Shown: piece by piece, positions 5,723 to 13,438 of the stretch
How positions within the stretch are numbered: position 1 is the stretch's first letter
Layout of the letters: the number at the start of each line of letters is the position of its first letter
From: Sphingomonadaceae bacterium
GTDB lineage: Bacteria; Pseudomonadota; Alphaproteobacteria; Sphingomonadales; Sphingomonadaceae
Length of the DNA stretch: 64,000 nt
NCBI GenBank assembly: GCA_019239915.1
Contig: JAFAZF010000058.1
Span: 144,510-208,509 of the forward strand
Direction: 5' to 3'
Position numbers and translations under genes: made by a program
The notes under the pieces: generated by a model
What the model was told of the DNA's origin: nothing
Database searches by the model: none
Seen by the model: the letters and a program-made list of their open reading frames with translations, nothing else

Positions 5723-8685
5723 GCGCTGCTGACGATCTCGATACGCTGGTGCGCACCGTCTATGGCGAGGCGCGCGGCGAGCCGCCTGAAGGCCAGCAGG
5801 CGGTCGCGTCCGTGGTGCTCAATCGGTCGCGCTCATCGGGTCAGCCGGTATCCTCCGTCGTCACCGCGCCGGGACAGTTCGAAGCGTGGGACACGCCGTC
5901 GACCCGCAACGCAATGGTGGCGCTCGATCCCAGTTCGGCCGCCTATCAGTCGATCAGGGCGAACATCCTGCCGATCGTCACCGGCGCAGCGCCGGACCCG
6001 ACTGGCGGTGCCGATCACTTCTATGCACCCTCGCTGCAGGCCTCGGACGGTCGCAAGAAGCCGGCATGGGACAATGGCAGCGGCCAGGCGATCGGCAATC
6101 ATCTCTTCTTCAGACTAGGAGACACGGGCGTGAGCGGAGATACCGGGCTCGACGCCGCGATTGCCGCGCGCTCGCCGCACGCTGGTGGCGGCACAGTCGA
6201 TCTCGACGGAGCGTTCTCCGGCTCCAATCCTGACGTTGCGCTCGATGGCGCCATTCGGGCGCGATCTGGCGCGTCCGCCCCGGCCGTGGCTAAGCCCGCC
6301 GATCTTGACACGGCGTTCGGTGGCGGCGGCTTGGTGGCCGATCCCAGCTCGATCCAGAGTGGCTTCAACCAGATCATTCGTGCGGGCGGCACGAAGGCCG
6401 ACGTTGACGCCTTCCTCGCCAAGAACGGCATCGATCCCACCAAAACGACCGGCGTGCAGGACGCCATCAATTGGGCCAAGAACAACAAGGGCAACATCGG
6501 CGTCTATCATCCGGGCGCGACCGCTCCGCCTGCCGGCGTTTCGCCTTCCGCCCCAGCGATCACGCCGGTTCCGCTGACGCCATCGGGCAGCATCGCCGAC
6601 AATCTTCGCGCCGGCCTCAACCAGGGCGTGGAAGACGAAGGTTCGACGCTGCAGCGGTTCGCGCAGTGGGCGGACAACAAGGTGCCGCTGCTGAAAGACC
6701 TGGATCAGGGCGCCGCGTCGATCGGCATCGGTCCCGGCACCCCACAGCAGCAGCTGGACCAATATGCGGTCGATAAGGCGGTCTACGATCGAACGGCCGG
6801 CCAGACCATGGCGGGCAAGATCGGTCGCGTCGGAGGCAACATCATCGCTACCGCGCCGGTGATCGCGGCTGGCGGCGGCGTGCTCGGCGCTGGTGGACGG
6901 CTGGCGGAAATTGCCGCGCCGTCTCTCGCCGGCACCACCGACTTTCTCGCGGGTGCGGGCGGCCCAGGAAACCTGATGACCCGTGGCGCGTCGCTCGCGG
7001 CCAACGGCGCGCTCCAAGGTTCGGCGGCGGCGGCGCTGACCGGCAATAGCCCGTTCGCGGGCGCGGTGGGCGGCGCTGCGCTCGGGCCCGTCGCTGGCGC
7101 TGCCGGAACCGCAGCTAACAAGCTCTTGGGGCTGGCGAGGCCGGTCACGGAGAACCTCGCGCAGGTGACCGGGCGCATCAGCCCGGAAGAAGCTGCAGCG
7201 CAGCGCGTCGCGGCACGCATCCAGCAGGACGCGAACGCTGGCGGCCCGACGCTTGCGCAGATGCAGGCAGCTCGCGCGGGGCAGCCCGACAAGCCGCTGA
7301 CGCTCATGGATTTGGGCGGCGACAATCTGGCGGGCTATGCCGGACGCATGGCCCGCGCGCCGGGCGAGAGCCGCGCGATCATCGGCAATGCGCTCAACGG
7401 CCGCGATCAGGGAGCCGGGCAGCGCATCGCAACCGACATTCAGAGCGCGGTGAGCGGCGGCGGATCGAGCTACGACACCGCGCAGTCGCTGATGCAGGCA
7501 CGATCGGCCGCAGCTAAGCCCCTCTATGATCAGGCCTATGCCCAGCCGCCCGTGAGCAGCCCCAAGCTCGACGCGATCCTGGCCACGCCGGCCGGCCGGC
7601 AGGCGCTTACGAAGGCCGCGACGATCGCCGCCAACGAGGGCCGCGATCCGCGCGCCATGGGTTTCGTGCTCGACAAGGATGGCAGCGTCGCGCTCGATCC
7701 GACGGTTACGCTGAATGACGACGGCAGCCAGAGCGTCTCGCCCCTGAAGCGGCCGGGCTATTCGACGGAGACGCTTGATTACGTGAAGCGCGGCATGGAC
7801 GATATCATCGAGGCCGACCGCGACAAGGTGACGGGCATCCTGCACCCGACGCCGCTCACCAGCTCCGTGCAGACGGTCAAGAACCAGCTGCTCGCCGAGA
7901 TGGACGCGACCAACCCGGCCTATAAGGCCGCGCGGGCGGCGTACTCGGGACCGTCGACTAGCCTCGATGCGATGAACCGCGGTCGCCAGATCCTCAATCA
8001 GCGCCCTGAAGCGAACCGCGACTTCATCGCCAACCTCAGCGACGGCGACAAGGAGTTCTTCAAGCAGGGTGCGGCCGACGCGCTCCTCGAGAAGATCGCG
8101 CGTACCAGCGCTGAAGGCGACGAGAGCAAGCGCATCATCGGTAACAGCTACACGCAGCAACAGCTCCGGCCGCTGTTCGCCAACGATACCGACTTCAACC
8201 GGTTCATGGGGCGCATCCAGACCGAAGCGCAAATGTTCAACACACGCCAGGCGATTCTTGGCGGGTCACAGACCGGCGCGCGCGTCGCCGAGGACAGTTC
8301 GCCCGATCAGCAGATGGCGTTGAGCGGGATTGGCATGGCGCGATCCGCGATGGCTGGCCATGCCCCGGGAATCATCGCTCACGGCACGAATTTCCTCCAG
8401 GCGATGGCGGACCGGCGCTCGCCTGCGACGAATGCGGCGGTGGCCAATCTGCTCGTGCAGGGTGCGAACCCGGGCACGCCGGCCGCCAATGCGCTGCAGC
8501 GGATTACCGCAGCGCCCGCGAGCGCTGGCCCGGCTGTGCCGCTTACGCGCTATGCGCAGCGGCAGGCGGCGTCGATCGTCGGCAATAAGCTGATGGCGGT
8601 GATGAATGATAATTCGCTTGGGACATCGCTACTGCCTAGAGCAGCCGCCGCCGACGATCATAAGCGCAAAAATCAGGCTCGCTAA
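5719..8685 (+). CDS. Large phage ejection protein with N-terminal SleB-type cell wall hydrolase domain
   Basis: 988 residues from a GTG overlapping the previous stop. Residues about 5-135 match the SleB/Hydrolase_2 lysozyme-like pattern: LVRTVYGEARGEPPEGQQAV with the probable catalytic Glu in YGEARGE, VVLNR, QFEAW and DHFYAP. The next 350 residues include three short repeated segments with an LD-x-A-(I/F) core (residues about 145-220) and a Gly/Ala-rich hydrophobic stretch (about 375-470) able to cross membranes. The rest is long helical. The domain order fits a virion-carried peptidoglycan hydrolase that opens the wall during DNA ejection. The 3' end is overlapped by a small minus-strand ORF. 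Confidence 0.7.
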   Translation: MSAADDLDTLVRTVYGEARGEPPEGQQAVASVVLNRSRSSGQPVSSVVTAPGQFEAWDTPSTRNAMVALDPSSAAYQSIRANILPIVTGAAPDPTGGADHFYAPSLQASDGRKKPAWDNGSGQAIGNHLFFRLGDTGVSGDTGLDAAIAARSPHAGGGTVDLDGAFSGSNPDVALDGAIRARSGASAPAVAKPADLDTAFGGGGLVADPSSIQSGFNQIIRAGGTKADVDAFLAKNGIDPTKTTGVQDAINWAKNNKGNIGVYHPGATAPPAGVSPSAPAITPVPLTPSGSIADNLRAGLNQGVEDEGSTLQRFAQWADNKVPLLKDLDQGAASIGIGPGTPQQQLDQYAVDKAVYDRTAGQTMAGKIGRVGGNIIATAPVIAAGGGVLGAGGRLAEIAAPSLAGTTDFLAGAGGPGNLMTRGASLAANGALQGSAAAALTGNSPFAGAVGGAALGPVAGAAGTAANKLLGLARPVTENLAQVTGRISPEEAAAQRVAARIQQDANAGGPTLAQMQAARAGQPDKPLTLMDLGGDNLAGYAGRMARAPGESRAIIGNALNGRDQGAGQRIATDIQSAVSGGGSSYDTAQSLMQARSAAAKPLYDQAYAQPPVSSPKLDAILATPAGRQALTKAATIAANEGRDPRAMGFVLDKDGSVALDPTVTLNDDGSQSVSPLKRPGYSTETLDYVKRGMDDIIEADRDKVTGILHPTPLTSSVQTVKNQLLAEMDATNPAYKAARAAYSGPSTSLDAMNRGRQILNQRPEANRDFIANLSDGDKEFFKQGAADALLEKIARTSAEGDESKRIIGNSYTQQQLRPLFANDTDFNRFMGRIQTEAQMFNTRQAILGGSQTGARVAEDSSPDQQMALSGIGMARSAMAGHAPGIIAHGTNFLQAMADRRSPATNAAVANLLVQGANPGTPAANALQRITAAPASAGPAVPLTRYAQRQAASIVGNKLMAVMNDNSLGTSLLPRAAAADDHKRKNQAR

Positions 8686-8763
8686 CGCAACCAGCCGCAT
8701 CCTTCGCGTCGCAATCAAACCGTAGATTGTCGCCAGAAGGAAAAGGATCTGCCAGTTCTTCAC
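8629..8763 (-). CDS. 44-residue putative membrane peptide
   Basis: The GTG-started frame encodes two hydrophobic segments (residues about 4-18 and 22-38) separated by Arg residues (TRRMR), ending GGGCSRQ. It is the last of four small leftward genes and overlaps the end of the large rightward ejection gene. Its size and two hydrophobic segments would suit a small holin-like or superinfection protein, but no family was recognised. The GTG overlaps the TGA of a 9-codon mini-frame. Confidence 0.35.
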   Translation of the reverse strand: MKNWQILFLLATIYGLIATRRMRLVALASLIFALMIVGGGCSRQ

Positions 8764-8793
8764 GCCGGCAGATCAATGGGCCCGGGCATGTGC

Positions 8794-8946
8794 CTAAGCT
8801 CCCCTCGCTCTCGCCAGCTCGCGCTCGAAGCGCGAGATGAGTTTCGCCCGCTCTGCTTTCATCCGATCATTGATGACGTCTGCCGGTCCATCAGGGTCGA
8901 TCCCGAGTTTGATCAGGTGGCGCCTCAGCGCAAGTTCGCTCTTCAT
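8794..8946 (-). CDS. Small basic helical phage protein
   Basis: 50 residues (MKSELALRRHLIKLGIDPDG, then a charged helix ending RFERELARARGA). The balanced charge and helical pattern look protein-like, and it lies 37 bases downstream of the SANT-like gene in the same leftward set. Function unknown. Confidence 0.45.
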   Translation of the reverse strand: MKSELALRRHLIKLGIDPDGPADVINDRMKAERAKLISRFERELARARGA

Positions 8947-8983
8947 GGGGACGGGATCAGCGACACGACCGGCTGTATCCCAC

Positions 8984-9148
8984 TCACTTCGTTACCCTCA
9001 GCTTGAGCTTGCGCGATTGGGTTTCGATTGCCGCCTCGCTGCGTCCCATGGCCTGAGCGATCGCATGGACAGGCTGGCCCATTTCGGAGAACTCGCGAAG
9101 AAGCGCGCAATCCTCTTCGCCCCATGGCTTAATAGGGTAGCGGCCCAT
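8984..9148 (-). CDS. Small SANT/Myb-like helix-turn-helix protein (paralogue 1)
   Basis: 54 residues. The pattern W-x2-EED-x3-LLRE-x5-G-x4-IAQAMGRSEAAIE-x4-KLKLRV predicts three helices, the third with the GRSEAAIE turn. This is the arrangement of SANT/Myb-like or GcrA-like DNA-binding modules. Four further genes in the prophage share the same pattern (12428-12601, 14222-14395, 14392-14565, 14605-14781). It starts 7 bases after the RHH-like gene. A regulatory role is inference. Confidence 0.6.
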   Translation of the reverse strand: MGRYPIKPWGEEDCALLREFSEMGQPVHAIAQAMGRSEAAIETQSRKLKLRVTK

Positions 9149-9155
9149 CAGCGCG

Positions 9156-9386
9156 TCATCCCTCGCGCGTTTCTGCCCGTGGCCCCTTGCGGCGATCCTG
9201 AAGCGCGATCTCAACCATGAGGCGGATGGCTTCGGGGCGGGAGATAGACTCTCCCGTCGCGAGTATCCATCTGTCGATTGCCGCCAGTTGGTTGGGCTGC
9301 AGGCGGACTCCAATTTGGACACCCTTCCCCGTGGTAGCGGGGCGGCCACGCTTTTTCGTGCCAGCACAAATTGACGCGCTCATCAT
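9156..9386 (-). CDS. Ribbon-helix-helix-like DNA-binding protein
   Basis: 76 residues: a basic N-terminus (TKKRGRPATTGK), then VQIGVRLQPNQLAAIDRWI, a beta strand followed by a helix as in RHH/CopG proteins, then SRPEAIRLMVEIAL as the second helix. It opens a leftward set of four small genes and is divergent from the HTH gene at 9476, so it may autoregulate the intervening 90 bases. No toxin partner is recognisable next to it. Confidence 0.6.
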   Translation of the reverse strand: MMSASICAGTKKRGRPATTGKGVQIGVRLQPNQLAAIDRWILATGESISRPEAIRLMVEIALQDRRKGPRAETREG

Positions 9387-9475
9387 TTAGCGCTACCACA
9401 AAAGACGAGCCGGAGCGAGGGGCCTAATCCTCGCGCCGGCTCTGACCGCAACACCTGATGATGAGGTGATTGGCT

Positions 9476-9730
9476 ATGTATACCCTACCGACCGGCGTGC
9501 GCCCGGCCAAGCCTGACCCGCGCGCTTTTCCAAGCACGCAGACCGTCACTTACTTCTCACTGGCGCGCATCTATCGCATCTGCGAGCGCCACGGGATCGC
9601 GCACAGCCGCTTCGGCCGCGACGCTGTGAATGATCCCGCCCTGATCGCCGACATGCGCAACGGCCGGCGCCTGCGGCCCGAGACGCGTTCGCGCGTCGCA
9701 GCCCACCTCGCCGCGCTGGAGGGCTGCTGA
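9476..9730 (+). CDS. Helix-turn-helix-like phage regulator
   Basis: 84 residues from ATG 9476, with GAGG at 9463-9466 upstream. An in-frame TTG at 9470 is a less likely start. The segment SLARIYRICERHGIAHSRFGRDAVNDPALIADMRNGRRLRPETRSRV carries the pattern of a compact HTH seen in alphaproteobacterial phage proteins: a GI-x3-RFGR turn followed by an ADMRNGR recognition region. It is the first gene of a rightward run. Confidence 0.5.
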   Translation: MYTLPTGVRPAKPDPRAFPSTQTVTYFSLARIYRICERHGIAHSRFGRDAVNDPALIADMRNGRRLRPETRSRVAAHLAALEGC

Positions 9731-9731
9731 C

Positions 9732-10451
9732 ATGGCGACGCAGCCTTACAGCCCCGAAGCTGCGGCGGTGATCGTCGCCGGCATCTTCGCGCGTTTCGAG
9801 CGCGAGCAGCTCGACGCCTTCGTCGAGATCGCGGTCGACCTGATGGACGCGCTCGATCCCGATACCGACCTTGAGGAGACCGGAACCGAAGACGGCTTCC
9901 TCGATCATCCGGCCAACGGCCCGGGCTGCCCGCTCAGCGATGCGGGCGGCAGCGATGACGAGGCGCCCGGCGACCCCTCATGGCCGGAGGTCGACCGCTA
10001 CGGCCGGCCCGCGACACTCGATCCCGAAGGCGGCCCCCGCTGCGAAGACACAGAGGAAGACGATCCGCCCGAAGACGAGGACAGCCCGCACGACGCCGCG
10101 TGGCGCGAGCGTGTCGACCAAGCCACGGCTGGTCTGCCCAGGATGCGCGCTGCGCAGAAGCACGACGACGGCAGCTCCCAGGCGATCGGCAGCGTCGAGG
10201 ACCTTGAGGAGGACGACGCACCCGAGGACGATCTTGAAGACCGCTGTCTCGCGGGAGACGATGGTTGCGGGCCGATCGTCAGCCACGGCGTCATCGCCTG
10301 GGGCTCGTCGGAGGATGATCTCGGGGCCGCAGCACCGATCTATGGGATTGATCAGACGGCCGGCCCGATCAACCAGCGCGAGGCCGGGACTGCGCATCAG
10401 GCGGCTGTGCTGAGCCTCGTGCCGAACGGTCGCGGATGGAGGCGGCCATGA
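9732..10451 (+). CDS. Highly acidic hypothetical protein
   Basis: 239 residues. The first 45 form a hydrophobic/helical segment (AAAVIVAGIFARFEREQLDAFVEIAVDLMDAL). The rest is very rich in Asp and Glu with repeated EEDD/DPPEDED runs and little predicted fold. It overlaps the next gene (ATGA at 10448-10451). Proteins with a helical head and a long acidic tail are common in sphingomonad mobile regions. Function unknown; DNA mimicry is only a guess from charge. Confidence 0.6.
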   Translation: MATQPYSPEAAAVIVAGIFARFEREQLDAFVEIAVDLMDALDPDTDLEETGTEDGFLDHPANGPGCPLSDAGGSDDEAPGDPSWPEVDRYGRPATLDPEGGPRCEDTEEDDPPEDEDSPHDAAWRERVDQATAGLPRMRAAQKHDDGSSQAIGSVEDLEEDDAPEDDLEDRCLAGDDGCGPIVSHGVIAWGSSEDDLGAAAPIYGIDQTAGPINQREAGTAHQAAVLSLVPNGRGWRRP

Positions 10452-10708
10452 TCGACGACCGCAACAGAATCGGTGGCCAAGCCATGAGCGCCGTGTTCGA
10501 CGCCAGTGAGTGGCTGGATCGCTTCACGGCCGCTGGAGGCTGGTTCGTCGCCGCACCGGACGGGCGAATCTGCACGGGCTGGACTATCGACGGCCGGATC
10601 GCGCTCGCGATCGCCTGCCGAGATATATGGCGGGAGATCGCGGATGATGAGGAACGTCGAGCCGCGGTTCGGTCCATCATCCGCGATCGCTCCGGCATCG
10701 CGGCATGA
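10448..10708 (+). CDS. Hypothetical protein
   Basis: 86 residues from ATG 10448, chosen for its ATGA overlap with the preceding stop; an earlier in-frame start lies at 10436. The sequence (WLDRFTAAGGWFVAAPDGRICTGW, then a helical acidic tail) is protein-like, but no family was recognised. It overlaps the next gene by ATGA at 10705-10708, so three genes here are coupled. Confidence 0.5.
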   Translation: MIDDRNRIGGQAMSAVFDASEWLDRFTAAGGWFVAAPDGRICTGWTIDGRIALAIACRDIWREIADDEERRAAVRSIIRDRSGIAA

Positions 10709-11256
10709 CGCGCCTGCACCCTGCGCGCCCATATCGGCGTCACCGCCGCGTACGCTGGATGCGTCGGGACCGGCGAGTGCGGCCGTCGGCAGCCCGCGAC
10801 ATGCTCGCGGCGATACCGGGGCTGCCTCGCCCGGTGCTTGTGCGGCTGACGGCCGCGATCATCAACCGCATGGACGACATCGACGGCGATCCCGATCTCG
10901 AAGACGGCCACGACGCCGAGCAGGTGAACGACGTCTATGCCCGGTCCGAACCAGCCAAGCAACACAGCGCCTCGGTCCGGCGGCCGGGGCGCTGTTCGCG
11001 TTCCGCGCCGCCGCATCCACCGCTTCCGCGACAGCCTCGCCATGTCGGAGCAGCACGCCGGCAGCGAATGGTGGCTCAAGACCTATCGGCGCGCATTCCC
11101 GCGGCTGGCGTCGGCGGTGTCGGTTCGGGAGGACGGTTGGGCCCAGCGCGGCGGCGTCGACCGCGTCCTGACGCTGGCGTGCGGCCGGGTATATACCGTC
11201 GACGAAAAGGTGCGCACCGAGGATTGGCCGGACGTGCTGCTCGAACAATGGTCTGA
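10705..11256 (+). CDS. Hypothetical protein with anomalous long overlap into next gene
   Basis: The first 80 residues look real: a basic N-terminus with WMRRDRRVRPSAARDML, then LPRPVLVRLTAAIINRMDDIDGDPD and an acidic linker. The frame then stays open for another 320 bases across the start of the next, better-supported gene, and that part reads as Arg/Pro-rich shadow sequence. Either the normal stop near 10940 has been lost or the tail is an extension with no function. Treat the region after about 10940 as doubtful. Confidence 0.4.
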   Translation: MTRLHPARPYRRHRRVRWMRRDRRVRPSAARDMLAAIPGLPRPVLVRLTAAIINRMDDIDGDPDLEDGHDAEQVNDVYARSEPAKQHSASVRRPGRCSRSAPPHPPLPRQPRHVGAARRQRMVAQDLSARIPAAGVGGVGSGGRLGPARRRRPRPDAGVRPGIYRRRKGAHRGLAGRAARTMV

Positions 11257-11518
11257 CGAAGCGCGTCGCTCGCCTGGTTGGGTCCAGAAACCGCTTGCCG
11301 CCGACTTCATCGCCTACGCCTACGCGCCGTCCCGCGTCTGCTACCTACTTCCCGTCGTGCCGCTGCAGCGCGCTTGGCGGCAGCACGGTCGCGAGTGGAT
11401 CAAGCGCTATGGGCAGGTGCGCGCCCAAAACATCGGCTATGTGAGCGTCAGCGTACCGGTGCCACGCGCGACGCTCATGGCCGCCCTGATCGACGCGATG
11501 ATGATCACGGCACCCTGA
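10937..11518 (+). CDS. Conserved phage protein, possible PD-(D/E)XK-like fold
   Basis: 193 residues from ATG 10937; ATG 11042 is an alternative. The core has W(W)LKTYRRAFPRLASA, then DGWAQRGGVDRVLTLACGRVYTVDEKVR and WPDVLLEQWSDEARRSPGWVQK. An Asp followed 11-12 residues later by a D-E-K on the next strand is the spacing of PD-(D/E)XK nucleases. The later CYLLPVVPLQRAW block fits a second conserved strand-helix unit. This resembles a protein common in sphingomonad prophages. Nuclease activity is a hypothesis from the motif alone. Confidence 0.5.
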   Translation: MPGPNQPSNTAPRSGGRGAVRVPRRRIHRFRDSLAMSEQHAGSEWWLKTYRRAFPRLASAVSVREDGWAQRGGVDRVLTLACGRVYTVDEKVRTEDWPDVLLEQWSDEARRSPGWVQKPLAADFIAYAYAPSRVCYLLPVVPLQRAWRQHGREWIKRYGQVRAQNIGYVSVSVPVPRATLMAALIDAMMITAP

Positions 11519-11526
11519 TGATGTGC

Positions 11527-11763
11527 TCAGCGACCAACCGGGCCGATGCCTTGCACCCAGATCAGATCGGGACCGAACTGCTGTCCTGTTATCTCCACCT
11601 GGTGGTCGAGAAGATGAAGTGGCACGGGTTCAATCTCAAGCCAAACGCTTTTGCCCATCGCGTCTCGGAGAGCAAAGGACCCGCTCTTCTCCGTAAAGAC
11701 ACCAACCTTACGGCAGCGCCGAGGCTCGACTGTCGGCGCGGGTAAAGATCGCTTTCCTGCCAT
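11527..11763 (-). CDS. DUF5818-like small protein
   Basis: 78 residues from ATG 11763. The core GVFTEKSGSFALRDAMGKSVW, followed by LEIEPVPLHLLDHQVEITGQ and FGPDLIWVQGIG, reads as a small beta-barrel with the pattern of the DUF5818 proteins common in Sphingomonadaceae mobile regions. It is convergent with the gene ending at 11518. Function unknown. Confidence 0.5.
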   Translation of the reverse strand: MAGKRSLPAPTVEPRRCRKVGVFTEKSGSFALRDAMGKSVWLEIEPVPLHLLDHQVEITGQQFGPDLIWVQGIGPVGR

Positions 11764-11953
11764 CGAACAGCTCCCTAGCCAGTGCTCCAGGGCAGTCGTT
11801 TGCGAATCGGAGCTTACTCGCATCCCCCTCAGGCGCAACTGGGCCCGTTGCGTTAAATGCGACCGGGACCTGTAGTGCCAGCGCGCCGCCCGTCCGCTCC
11901 GCTCGAAATGCATCGGCGTCGCGAGATAATCCCAGCGGACGATGAGCGAACAC
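11708..11953 (-). CDS. Doubtful small ORF
   Basis: 81 residues with protein-like composition (GGALALQVPVAFNATGPVAP, then KLRFANDCPGALARELFDGR). It overlaps the start of the DUF5818-like gene by 56 bases. No family, no clear Shine-Dalgarno. Listed because the stretch 11764-12128 otherwise holds no gene. Confidence 0.25.
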   Translation of the reverse strand: MFAHRPLGLSRDADAFRAERTGGALALQVPVAFNATGPVAPEGDASKLRFANDCPGALARELFDGRKAIFTRADSRASALP

Positions 11954-12128
11954 CTCGCTACCGCCAGGGCAGTGACGCTCTCTCGCCGCGCGCCATCATG
12001 CCTCAAACCGAGCAATTCGGTTCCGAATTTACCTAATTCAGGTGGTCGAAGTCGGTCATCACGCCGTCGTACAGCGGCTTCATAGGCGGCGTAGATTCGC
12101 CGAAACGAGAGAGAGAGCGAGAGAGAAG

Positions 12129-12353
12129 ATGCTGACTGCGGCAACACCGTGCGGTGGTGACGTCGATCGGGTGACAATCGTTAGTCGCAGATCGGGTCCC
12201 GGCTACAGGCTGGTCCTTAACATCCGGACACGTCGAGGCACACACGTGCTGGAGACGCTCGACCAAACTTTCGCGTCGCCGCGAGAAGCGCGATTGTTCG
12301 CTCTGCGAGACCTCAGTTTATCGGCCGCCGCGGTGCGCTCAGCGGCAGAGTGA
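12129..12353 (+). CDS. Small hypothetical protein
   Basis: 74 residues from ATG 12129, preceded by a long purine run (GAGAGAGAGCGAGAGAGAAG) that supplies several Shine-Dalgarno-like words. The sequence VDRVTIVSRRSGPGYRLVLNI, then THVLETLDQTFASPREARLFALRDLS, looks like a three-stranded sheet plus helix. No family recognised. Confidence 0.4.
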   Translation: MLTAATPCGGDVDRVTIVSRRSGPGYRLVLNIRTRRGTHVLETLDQTFASPREARLFALRDLSLSAAAVRSAAE

Positions 12354-12427
12354 GAGAGCTTCCTGCCAGTCTCCTCAAGAAGGCCGTTGTGCCGCTGGAA
12401 GCCTAACATGCGCCGCACACGCTAACT

Positions 12428-12601
12428 TTATCGGCACGGAATGCCGAGCTTGTTGGCGCGGCTCCTGCATCCTTCCTGCGTACGTCCGAGTGCACGTGCC
12501 ACGTCCCTAAGCGTGTCGCCCGCCGCGCAACGTCGTCGAATTTCGTTATCCTCTTCCGGCGTCCACAGCCGGCGGTGACATTCGGGCTTCGTGAAAAGCA
12601 T
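12428..12601 (-). CDS. Small SANT/Myb-like helix-turn-helix protein (paralogue 2)
   Basis: 57 residues: RLWTPEEDNEIRRRCAAGDT, then LRDVARALGRTQEGC and the terminal RANKLGIPCR. WTPEED is the classic opening of a SANT/Myb helix. A clear Shine-Dalgarno (TAGGAG) precedes the ATG, and the roughly 200 bases upstream are AT-rich and without a gene, so a promoter is likely there. It stands apart from the three-gene cluster at 14.2-14.8 kb. Confidence 0.6.
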   Translation of the reverse strand: MLFTKPECHRRLWTPEEDNEIRRRCAAGDTLRDVARALGRTQEGCRSRANKLGIPCR

Positions 12602-12826
12602 GGCCGCTCCTAAGAACGGCAGTCCAATAAAGTGATTTCAATTAATATCTTCCAACGCTGATCGTAATTGGTGCTTCACGCCTCAATGACCTCGCTAATG
12701 CGAGATGCGTAACCTGCAGCCGGCTCGTTGCCGGCGCCCCGCTGCCCATGAATGAAGGCTTTCTAGGCCGTTCAGCGTCGCCGAACATCCTGGGTGCGAC
12801 GATGCGTCTCCGAAATGGAGGCTGAG

Positions 12827-12934
12827 ATGGTCGTTCGTGAGAAGCTTGATGCTGCGGAAATGCGCGTCGCGGTGATGGCGTTCGCGCTGATGATCACGAT
12901 CATTGCGGGACTGCTAGCGTGGGTAGGGCTGTAG
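12827..12934 (+). CDS. 35-residue single-pass membrane peptide
   Basis: The frame gives a charged N-terminus (MVVREKLDAAEMR) followed by one hydrophobic helix (VAVMAFALMITIIAGLLAW). GGAGG at 12817-12821 is well placed for ATG 12827. Function unknown. Confidence 0.4.
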   Translation: MVVREKLDAAEMRVAVMAFALMITIIAGLLAWVGL

Positions 12935-13059
12935 CGCCGACGCTGGCCACCTCCGTTCCGATCGGTGTTCCGCACAGGTTGCTGGGTGCGCCGTGTTCCG
13001 GCAGGTGCTCATGTGTGCGATTGTGGATGCGATGATGGTGGCGGCGAGAGGGCAGGCCG

Positions 13060-13093
13060 AAAATAGAAGAACCCCGGCCATTGCTGACCGGGG
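13060..13093 (-). terminator. Rho-independent terminator, leftward
   Basis: Stem CCCCGG at 13072-13077 with CCGGGG at 13088-13093; flanking C-C/G-A bases extend it imperfectly. Read on the minus strand, it is followed by TTCTTCTATTTTC. No T-run follows in the rightward direction. Confidence 0.55.
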
Positions 13094-13151
13094 CGATGCC
13101 TCCCTTCGAACCGGCTGCGAAACGGCCAATTCCACGGTCGGTTCCCATAAT

Positions 13152-13193
13152 GCGAAAAGCCCCGGCTGCCGAAGGGGGCAAGGCAGCCGGGGC
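13152..13193 (-). terminator. Strong rho-independent terminator, leftward
   Basis: Perfect 12-base stem: GCCCCGGCTGCC at 13159-13170 pairs with GGCAGCCGGGGC at 13182-13193, with an 11-base loop. On the minus strand it is followed by TTTTCGC. It lies only 60 bases upstream of a second leftward terminator, and no gene ends just before it. Confidence 0.6.
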
Positions 13194-13438
13194 GTGGCGC
13201 GGACTGCGGGGGGGAGCATCTCGCGCAGCGGAAAAACCTCGCACGCAAGCTGCGGCTCCAATCGATACGCAACCGATGCGGTGACCCGATTGAGGGTCGT
13301 GCTGAACGGCAGGCGTCAACGGCCGCGACGCTGCACTGGACGCCTACGGCCGCAGCAACTTGGGCGAGCGTGTTATGGTGATCTTCGTTCCGACCGCGCC
13401 GACGCTGCTCGACGCGGCGTAAGCTTAACCGCCGGCCG

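Larger units (their letters stand above)
12935..13438. other. Gene-poor stretch with two leftward hairpins
   Basis: No convincing gene in about 500 bases. Several overlapping frames exist on both strands, but they cross the two terminator hairpins and have Arg/Pro/Ala-rich shadow composition. The only clear structures are the two minus-strand terminator-like hairpins listed separately. Confidence 0.5.

Noticed and set aside
6115..8232. 705-codon minus-strand frame opposite the ejection protein gene
   Set aside because: Arg-rich shadow of the 988-residue gene; the plus strand has the coupled start and recognisable hydrolase domain.
8629..9386. Toxin-antitoxin module based on the RHH-like protein
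   Set aside because: No RelE, MazF, VapC or HicA-type partner adjacent; the neighbours are a SANT-like protein and small peptides.
11518..11745. Plus-strand frame starting MMCSATNRADALHPDQIG
   Set aside because: Overlaps the minus-strand DUF5818-like gene, which has the more protein-like composition; only one can be real, and the minus frame fits a known pattern.
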